This document shows positions 55,186 to 62,100 of a stretch of 64,000 bases of DNA, in pieces (positions within the stretch are counted from its first letter, which is position 1; every line of letters starts with the position of its first letter). The stretch covers positions 214,506 to 278,505 of the forward strand of contig NZ_CABJDN010000010.1 in NCBI RefSeq assembly GCF_902364365.1. Direction: 5' to 3'. A program made the translations under genes and the position numbers. The stretch comes from Bacteroides intestinalis (GTDB lineage: Bacteria > Bacteroidota > Bacteroidia > Bacteroidales > Bacteroidaceae). The notes beneath the pieces were generated by a model. The model saw only the letters and a list, made by a program, of their open reading frames with translations. It did not search any database and had not been told where the DNA came from.

Positions 55186-55893
55186 ATGGCAAAAAGAGAA
55201 TTAACAGCCCGTTATCTGTTTTTCATCGCGGGTTTATTTGTAAATGCATTCGGTATTAGTTTGATTATTAAAGCAAATCTGGGTTCCTCACCTATATCGA
55301 GCCTTCCCTATACGCTCAGTCTGAAATTCCCCATTACACTGGGGCAATTCACGCTGTTGCTGAATGCCGTGCTGATAGCCGGACAAATAGCACTGCTGAA
55401 AAAGGATTTCAGGAAAGAACAATTTCTGCAAATCCCCGTAGCGATACTTTTCAGTTTCTTCATAGACTGTTCGATGGCACTGCTGTCGGGTTTCACCCCT
55501 GCGGGATACGCTTCACAGATTCTATCACTGGTGACCGGCTGCGCCATACTCGGACTGGGAGTGAGTATGGAAGTGATAGCCAATGTAGTGATGCTGTCCG
55601 GTGAAGCCTTTGTAAAAGCCATCACCCTGCGCACCGGAAAAGAATTCGGAATTACCAAAATCGGCTTCGACACCACACTGGCACTTCTGGCCTGTGCAGC
55701 TTCCCTGCTATTAGCCGGAACCATAGAGGGCGTACGCGAAGGCACAATCATCGCCGCATTGATTGTCGGGCTTTTCGCACGCTTCTTCAACCGCCGGCTG
55801 GCGTTTGTGAATAAAATGATTACCTTTGCGCCGAATAAAACTCCTATTCAGCCCTATGAAGACAATCGCAATCACCGACACAGCGGAGATTGA
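55186..55893 (+). CDS. YczE/YyaS/YitT-like integral membrane protein
   Basis: The 235-residue protein has about six membrane helices. The first loop carries the family-typical GISLIIKANLGSSPISSLPYTLS; later helices include VIANVVMLSGEAFVKAI and FGITKIGFDTTLALLACAASLLL. Members are membrane proteins of unknown transport or signalling role, often beside transcription factors. It is divergent from an AraC regulator and its 3' end overlaps the next gene by 38 bases in another frame, which suggests coupled expression. Confidence 0.85.
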   Translation: MAKRELTARYLFFIAGLFVNAFGISLIIKANLGSSPISSLPYTLSLKFPITLGQFTLLLNAVLIAGQIALLKKDFRKEQFLQIPVAILFSFFIDCSMALLSGFTPAGYASQILSLVTGCAILGLGVSMEVIANVVMLSGEAFVKAITLRTGKEFGITKIGFDTTLALLACAASLLLAGTIEGVREGTIIAALIVGLFARFFNRRLAFVNKMITFAPNKTPIQPYEDNRNHRHSGD

Positions 55894-56332
55894 AGCAATC
55901 ATCCGCAAATGCCCTTACTGTACGGTAGGTATCACCGATCCGGAAGGTAATCCCTACGTAGTCCCCATGAACTTTGCTTACCGGGACGGCATCATCTATC
56001 TGCATTCCGGTCCCGAAGGCGGCAAAGTAGCAATGGCAGAACGCCACCCGCGCGTTTGCATCACCTTCTGCGAAGGACACGAGCTGGTATACATGCACCG
56101 CCATGTGGCATGTAGCTACAGCATGAAGTCGCGTAGCGTGATGTGCCACGGAAACGTCCGTTTCATCGAAGATATGGACGAAAAGCGACGTATACTCGAC
56201 ATCATCATGCAACAATATACGAGCGATGAATTCAAATACAGCGAACCTGCTGTGCGCAACGTAAAAGTGTGGGAAGTAAAAGTCGAGAAGATGAGTTGCA
56301 GATCATTCGGATTGCGCCCAAGCGAGGTATAA
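55856..56332 (+). CDS. Pyridoxamine 5'-phosphate oxidase family flavoprotein
   Basis: The 158-residue form starts at MKTIAITDTAEIEAIIRKC; the upstream ATG at 55826 would add ten unconserved residues. The split-barrel FMN-binding fold is visible in CTVGITDPEGNPYVVPMNFA, DGIIYLHSGPEGGKVAMAER and HPRVCITFCEGHE. This group includes NimA-like proteins (nitroimidazole-resistance type) as well as flavin-binding proteins of unknown substrate; true pyridoxamine phosphate oxidase is unlikely. Cysteine content is high. It overlaps the membrane-protein gene by 38 bases. Confidence 0.85.
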   Translation: MKTIAITDTAEIEAIIRKCPYCTVGITDPEGNPYVVPMNFAYRDGIIYLHSGPEGGKVAMAERHPRVCITFCEGHELVYMHRHVACSYSMKSRSVMCHGNVRFIEDMDEKRRILDIIMQQYTSDEFKYSEPAVRNVKVWEVKVEKMSCRSFGLRPSEV

Positions 56333-56458
56333 TCTTCCCTGCACCACACAAAACATTCCTTTTTCCCTTCCAAACTTATCGATGTAAATAAATCAGACTA
56401 CATTGATACCTCATTGACATGCACTTACGTATTTTCATAAAATTAATATCTAAAACCA

Positions 56459-56490
56459 TTTGTTTGCTATATTAAAATCAAATATATTTG
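56459..56490 (+). promoter_or_regulatory. Consensus promoter of the accessory module
   Basis: TTTG (56459-56462), 20 nt, TATATTTG (56483-56490): exact match at both boxes and spacing. Predicted start near 56497. Confidence 0.7.
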
Positions 56491-56589
56491 CAAGAGAGAA
56501 AACAATCATTCTGTTTTTAAAACGCAAATAAATGCAATCAAATTATGAAAAGCCAATCTTTTAAACCAAAAAGTAGAGAGCCTCCATGT

Positions 56590-56700
56590 CAGGCATATAG
56601 ATCCAATGTACAGGATATATAGATCCGACACACAGGACATAAAGATGCAACACATCAGGTATATAGATCCAGCACGACAGATATATAGATCCAAGAAACT
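56590..56700. repeat. Five ~22-bp tandem repeats in the leader
   Basis: Units begin at 56590, 56611, 56633, 56656 and 56678, each of the form CAGgtATATAGATCCarcaca, 21 to 23 bp long. The third unit is the most diverged (ATAAAGATGC). They lie in the predicted 5' untranslated RNA. Confidence 0.85.
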
Positions 56701-56729
56701 AAATCAAATCATCTAAATCATACTCATTT

Positions 56730-57035
56730 ATGGAACAGAAAAACAAAAAATCTCTCCGCACCTGCGGATGCTGCCTGAAGAAACTCCCACTTGAAGCCTT
56801 CTACATCAACAAACGTACACAGAATCCGGATAATTACTGCAAAGAATGCCGCAAGGCAACCTGTAGGAAGCGTTACCATCATACACAGATAGTAAATGAT
56901 ACACGCAACTACCCCGTGATAACCGAAACCAATGACTACAGTCTCCGTATGACCCTCATCCTCCACGCCCGCCAAGTGGTAAGAGAAAGTATAGCCCGAA
57001 AACGGAGGAGTCTTAGAGAAATAGCCATAGATTAA
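56730..57035 (+). CDS. Small zinc-ribbon protein
   Basis: The 101-residue basic protein has a four-cysteine zinc-ribbon pattern near its N-terminus: RTCGCCLKKLP and YCKECRKATC, with spacing of CxxC types about 20 residues apart. The rest is helical and rich in Arg/Lys, ending in ARKRRSLREIAID. Nucleic-acid binding is likely from composition, but the function is unknown. It is the first gene after the leader repeats and lies 34 bases before the Lin1244-domain gene. Similar small proteins precede Lin1244-domain genes in other Bacteroides, as I recall. Confidence 0.75.
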   Translation: MEQKNKKSLRTCGCCLKKLPLEAFYINKRTQNPDNYCKECRKATCRKRYHHTQIVNDTRNYPVITETNDYSLRMTLILHARQVVRESIARKRRSLREIAID

Positions 57036-57069
57036 TTCATTTTTCACTAAAAACTAAACACCCAAACAC

Positions 57070-58026
57070 ATGTGTAGAATAAAAAAACGGGGACTCGATT
57101 ATTTCCCCATCGATATAGACTTCATGCAAAACCGCCTGGTACGCCGCATTATGAAGCGCGAAGGCGAAGGCTCACTTGCCACATTATTTGGCGCCCTCTC
57201 CTGCATCTACGGCGGAGAGGGTTACTACGTCCGTGCAGACGAACTCTTCTACGAAGACATTTCCACAAGCCTCTACAACCAAACAGCCGGTGACGTAAAA
57301 CGCATCCTTACCCTTGCTGCCGAATACGGCATCTTCCATCCCGGGCTCTTCAACGAGTTCGGCATACTCACCAGCAGCGAGATACAAAGGCAATACCTTT
57401 TCAGCACCAAACGCCGGAAATCTTCCGCAATAGAAAAGCGGTATAATCTTATTGACGACGCTCCCGATTCATTCACAGAGCAGAACACGGAGTCTGAAGT
57501 TGAAAATGTAACATCCAAGGGCGAAAGTGTAACAATTAAGCCCGAAAATGTAACATCCGGTACACATAGCATAGCACAGAATAGCATAGCACAGCATAGA
57601 ATAGAAAAACCCCTCCTCAATAGTTCCCCCGCCGGGGGAACTCAGAACGCGGACGAAATGTCCGCGGAGGAAGAGGAGGAGGAATTAATTTCTTCCGGGG
57701 GAGCTCCCGGCGTTCACACACAAACTACATCCGGTAACGACAAGCCTCACCGGAGGGAATGGACCGATGAAGACGTGGCTCGCCTGCAACCACCGGCTGA
57801 CGGCCTGGCTCGCAATCCGGACGGTCTTATTTTCAATCTCCGCCAGTTTCATATTCCTCCGGGGGAGCAATATGTCATTGTCCTGAAGAGTAACTTCGGC
57901 ATTATCGGGCATCCCATATGGAAGGGATTCTTCGATCTGCGGGAAAGTCATGGCAAAATACGGCAGCCCGGAAGATATCTATTGAGTTTATGTATCAAGC
58001 AAAAGGAAGCCACGAAACGTGAATAG
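57070..58026 (+). CDS. Lin1244/Lin1753 (DUF4373) domain protein
   Basis: The 318-residue protein opens with the DUF4373 domain (about residues 5-115): GLDYFPIDIDFMQNRLVRRI, LFGALSCIYGGEGYYV, DVKRILTLAAEYGIFHPGLF and YGILTSSEIQRQYL. It is related to phage-type DnaD-like replication initiators. The middle (about 135-240) is low-complexity and acidic, with a run of EEEEEE-type residues and small VTS/VTI repeats. The C-terminus is globular (GEQYVIVLKSNFGIIGHPIW). It may act in DNA binding or replication of a mobile element; here it heads a non-phage accessory module. The molecular role is unknown. Confidence 0.8.
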   Translation: MCRIKKRGLDYFPIDIDFMQNRLVRRIMKREGEGSLATLFGALSCIYGGEGYYVRADELFYEDISTSLYNQTAGDVKRILTLAAEYGIFHPGLFNEFGILTSSEIQRQYLFSTKRRKSSAIEKRYNLIDDAPDSFTEQNTESEVENVTSKGESVTIKPENVTSGTHSIAQNSIAQHRIEKPLLNSSPAGGTQNADEMSAEEEEEELISSGGAPGVHTQTTSGNDKPHRREWTDEDVARLQPPADGLARNPDGLIFNLRQFHIPPGEQYVIVLKSNFGIIGHPIWKGFFDLRESHGKIRQPGRYLLSLCIKQKEATKRE

Positions 58027-58064
58027 CACAGGCTGAAATTCATGAAGAAAAACGGCCTTTTTTA

Positions 58065-58096
58065 TTTTTCAGTTCACACAATAAGGCTTATCTTTG
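58065..58096 (+). promoter_or_regulatory. Probable promoter of the HU-like gene
   Basis: TTTT (one mismatch), 20 nt, TATCTTTG; start point near 58103, about 60 bases before the ATG. It may also drive the small genes and the RHS gene. Confidence 0.5.
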
Positions 58097-58163
58097 CAAT
58101 GTGGTTAAGCTTAAGACACAAACAATAAATCATTCATCAACACATTTAAAACTTTACTAAATT

Positions 58164-58655
58164 ATGGCAGTACTTTACAAAACAGCCCAATCCATATTGG
58201 CAAATAAGGACGGCAAAAAACTATTCTATCCGCGCGTCGTGCTGAAAGGCAACGTGTCAACAGACCAGATTGCCCAGGAGATTGCAGAATACTCTTCCCT
58301 CTCCAAAGACGACACGAAAAATGTTATCGACAACCTGGTGAGGGTATTGACCACTCACCTGCAATCCTCGGAAAGTGTAACCCTGGACGGCTTCGGCACA
58401 TTTCGCATGACCATGAAGTCGAACGGCAAAGGTGTGGAAAGCGCCGACAAGGTATCGGCTGCGCAAGCCACCATGACCGTGCGCTTCCTGCCTTGCTACA
58501 CCAAGAATCCGGACCGTACCGTAGCTACCCGTTCGATGGTGACCGGAGTGAAATGTATTCCCTACGGAACAAGTCAGGCAGGCGGTTCCGGCGGCGGCTC
58601 CGGTAATGGTGGTTCCGGCGGTGACGGGGGCATAGAGGACGATCCGCTGGGTTAA
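58164..58655 (+). CDS. HU-like DNA-binding protein (HU-HIG type)
   Basis: The 163-residue protein has an HU-like core (about residues 1-125) with ISAEIAEYSSLSKDDTKNVI-like helices (read here as IAEYSSLSKDDTKNVIDNL), then SVTLDGFGTFRMTM and a beta arm. It lacks the classic HU arm and resembles the divergent HU-HIG branch of Bacteroidales. The last 25 residues are a Gly/Ser-rich tail (GGSGGGSGNGGSGG) ending in acidic DDPLG. These proteins recur next to amidase and smalltalk genes. Whether it binds DNA generally or is a module-specific regulator is not known. Confidence 0.85.
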   Translation: MAVLYKTAQSILANKDGKKLFYPRVVLKGNVSTDQIAQEIAEYSSLSKDDTKNVIDNLVRVLTTHLQSSESVTLDGFGTFRMTMKSNGKGVESADKVSAAQATMTVRFLPCYTKNPDRTVATRSMVTGVKCIPYGTSQAGGSGGGSGNGGSGGDGGIEDDPLG

Positions 58656-58769
58656 AGATACAACGCAAACACGTACACGGAACTAAACCATTACAGACTA
58701 ACTAAACTATTTCTTTTTTTACCGGTAAGTTACTTATTTTTATCAACTAAACTATTTAATCAGAAACAC

Positions 58770-58829
58770 ATGAGAAGTATCAACTTAATTGTGGTGCATT
58801 GTAGCGCCACCAGGGCGGATCATGCTTGA
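58770..58829 (+). pseudogene. Truncated N-acetylmuramoyl-L-alanine amidase, first 19 codons
   Basis: An ATG at 58770 opens MRSINLIVVHCSATRADHA and then a TGA. INLIVVHCSAT is the typical first strand of amidase-2 proteins, including the zinc-ligand His, found in this gene cluster in other Bacteroides. The remaining ~130 codons are absent and the next gene begins 37 bases later, so a deletion has removed the enzyme. Short length keeps the confidence moderate. Confidence 0.7.
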
Positions 58830-58866
58830 AATCATCCAAAAAAGAACACGAAAGGAGGTGTGAAAC

Positions 58867-58968
58867 ATGGCAATCAAGAAATCAGTATGGGATATGATCC
58901 TGAAAGTGGTTATCGCGGTGGCTTCAGCTATTGCGGGAGCGTTGGGGGCAAATGCGATGACACTGTAA
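58867..58968 (+). CDS. 'Smalltalk' family peptide, 33 residues
   Basis: The 33-codon gene encodes MAIKKSVWDMILKVVIAV and ends ASAIAGALGANAMTL: a short Lys/Trp head and one hydrophobic helix with small-residue GxxxG-like spacing. It matches the smalltalk family of tiny proteins that sit beside amidase and HU-like genes in Bacteroides. It probably spans the inner membrane. An AAAGGAGGTG sequence lies six bases before the start, an unusually complete ribosome-binding site for this phylum. The function of the family is unknown; the holin-like size next to an amidase relic is suggestive only. Confidence 0.8.
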   Translation: MAIKKSVWDMILKVVIAVASAIAGALGANAMTL

Positions 58969-59006
58969 AGGGTGTTGTCATACAAGAGTCCTCTCAGTTA
59001 CTCATT

Positions 59007-59029
59007 CAGCCGGATAAAATATCCGGCTG
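59007..59029 (+). terminator. Hairpin between the smalltalk and RHS genes
   Basis: CAGCCGGATA (59007-59016) pairs perfectly with TATCCGGCTG (59020-59029) with an AAA loop and no T-run. It may be an attenuator or an RNA-processing point before the RHS gene. Confidence 0.5.
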
Positions 59030-59105
59030 TCTCGACCAATACAAAGATATTCAATCCAGAGAGGTCTCTTTTAAACATCAGGATATTTATTAAAATCAAG
59101 AAATT

Positions 59106-62100
59106 ATGAAGAATAAAATTTTACTTATTATTATTGCTTTGTTTTTGATATCTGCTACTGCAGTATCACAAAGTATAAATTATGCGTATGATAATGCAGG
59201 CAATCGTACATTTCGTATGCAATCATCGATTACACCGATTCCTCGTACTTTTAGTGGGGAGCGTTCCGCTGTTAATTCTAGCAGTATCGGAAATCTTGTA
59301 TATACTACTCCCGGTAACTATGCACTTAATGAAAGTCTGCCTGTAGGAAGTACTCCTTATACCTTTAAAGTGAATGCCAACGGCTCTTCTGCTTTTACCA
59401 TTCCGTTATCTTTACCTCAGGGGCAGGCAGGAATGACACCTGAACTAAGTATTATTTATAATAGTTTAGCCGGTGAGGGAATCTTGGGGTATGGTATGAA
59501 TCTGTCGTGCATCTCTTCTATTACAAGAAATGGAAAGCGCAGTTTCTACGATGGTTCAAACAGTGCTGTATCTTTTACTAACGCCATATTTGAACTGGAT
59601 GGCATACGGTTGATAAAAAATGGCAGTTCCAACAATTATCTGAAAGAAATCGATGACTTTTCACGTATCACTCTGCACAATGGTACTACGGGTAACCCTC
59701 AATATTTTGTGGTACAACAGAAAAATGGAGGTCGGCTTTACTATGGTGATTATAATGGTACAAACGCTTTTCAGAAATCATCTTCAAATACTGCTTATAT
59801 TGCTTGGTATCTGGCTGCACAAGAAGACGTACATGGAAATTATATCAGTTATCAATATGAGCAAGATTTGACCAACGGAGATGTTTGGCTTACTTCCATT
59901 ACTTATACGCTTCATGCAAGCCATAATTTCGCGCATGAAAATAAAATCTTGCTCAACTACCAGCGATATGTGGACGCCCAGAGTGGGTATATTTCTGGCT
60001 GCCAAGTGAAGCGAGATAAGATTTTGAGAGAAATAACAGTAAAGACAGATGCTACAGTTATGCGTCGCTATACGTTTGATTACCTGAAACCAACAGATGA
60101 ATACACAAATCAGTATCCACGGCTCTATACCATAACAGAGTATGGTGAAGGCGGTACTGAAGCACTGAATCCTATGCGCATTGAATGGGGAGATACGGGT
60201 AAACGCTTGTTTAATGCTTCCTATACTTATTCGCAGAACTCGGAGTTTGTGCAGGGCGACTTTAATGGCGACGGCTGTATGGACTTGCTGACTATTTATG
60301 ATCTTTCTACAGAGAATAAATCAGCCGGAGCTCCCAGAGATTATCTGGTGGTTTATCGCTACGGCAATCCTAACGGGTTCTCCAATGAACTGACCATGGC
60401 GACTTTTTCCAATCAATATAAACCTCTGAAGGCTGTTGCGGGTGACTTTAATGGCGATGGGCTGGATGACCTTTTTTTTAGTACATCATCGGGGTACGAA
60501 TACTGGCAAGCTTCCTTGAGTAATAACAATGTTCCTAATTTTACCAAACAGAGTTATAAACCATCCGTCAGTACTGTTGGCACTCCTAATATTGTGGCTA
60601 TGGCCGATGTGAATGGTGATGGAAAGGACGAACTGGTGATAGACAATGTTTACTTTGAAGATGGATATACTACCGGAACAAGGTATGCGTTATCTCAGTT
60701 CAGTGTATTCTATACTTATATGATAGGTGATGTGGACGGCGACGGATGTCAGGACATCATTGTGTGCGACGATGGGGGCACGGTTAAAGTGTGCAGTCCG
60801 GCAAAGAATGCCGTGATACTGGAACGCAGTTTTGCCAGAAATTATATGCTTGGTCCCAATTGTGTGTTACTATGTGGTTATTTTAATGACGACCGGTATT
60901 TGGATTTTCTTCTGCTGGAAGGATATAATGAAGTTCAGCCTAACAATAGTCAGGCGAATATTTATTATAATACTGGTGATGGGAAGAATTTCACATATCA
61001 GTATATTTCCAATAAATTTACCAACAATAAATACAACTCATTTAGGACGGGAGATTTCAATGGTGATGGACTGACAGATGTCATCTGCGTGGGGAGTGAC
61101 AATATAGCGTCATGTATAGAAAGCCAGACAGGCTACGTGTCGGGAGGAGACTGGGTGTATATAAACTATGCTCCTGATTTCAATACACGAAGTTCCAGCT
61201 TGGAGTATGATCTCTATCTCTCTCAGGAGACGGGCGGAACACCCGGGAAGGAAGGTGTATATACCCGTGATGGAAAGTACTATATATACCCATCTTACTT
61301 CTATCCAATTGCTGCCGATTTTTCAGGTGATGGCAAGTGTGATCTTGTGAATGTTTGTGAGTTCCGCTCTCATCCCTTTGATTCCAGTCATCCTTCCTGG
61401 CTGACAGGATCTACTTCTCTGAAGTTACTGTGTCCTTCCCATCAGAGTACTTCGGATGTGGTTACCGGAATAAAGAATGGTGACGGTACGAAGCGGGACA
61501 TCGATTACCAGCTGGTAACCACTGCCTCACGTGACCCGAAATTCTACAATGGGAACTATGCAAGCTGGAATAAGGATATACCTACTTTCAATACGGTAAG
61601 TACTGTTAAGCTGGGGAGTCTCTTTGATACTTCATTGGTGGAAAACAAGAAGTACACATATACCTCGCCGGTTTATGCGATGAAAGATCGTTGGGCATTT
61701 CAGGGTTTTAGGACGATTATCTGTCAAGATCTTATTTCAAGAGATAAGGTGACTGATGAATATAATCTGATTTATTATTCGGGATATCCGTATTATTATC
61801 AGTCATCTGATCGGCGCGAATCAGAGGCTGTGTATTTAGGTCGCAGCTATTGGCCGTCATTCAAAAGCACATATGGGAAATACGGTTTTTTTTATATCAC
61901 AGTTTGCAGTGTGGCGGATAGATTGAAAGGGATAGATACGAATATAAGTTATGCTTACGATGCGTCGGGTAACCTGACTAGCCGTTCCACCTCTTATCGT
62001 GGAGGAACGGAAGCTTCTCGCGATGTTTCCGAAACCATGAGCTATGTGTCGTGTGCTAATGTTTCTTCATTCCCTTGCCGCATGAGCGGTTATAAGAAAA

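Larger units (their letters stand above)
56333..56729. other. 397-base leader region of the accessory module
   Basis: Contains a consensus promoter (56459-56490) and then a predicted ~230-nt untranslated leader carrying five tandem repeats. No gene is seen on either strand. Confidence 0.65.

Noticed and set aside
56590..56700. CRISPR array
   Set aside because: Units of ~22 bp follow each other with only a few variable bases, no true spacers and no cas genes.
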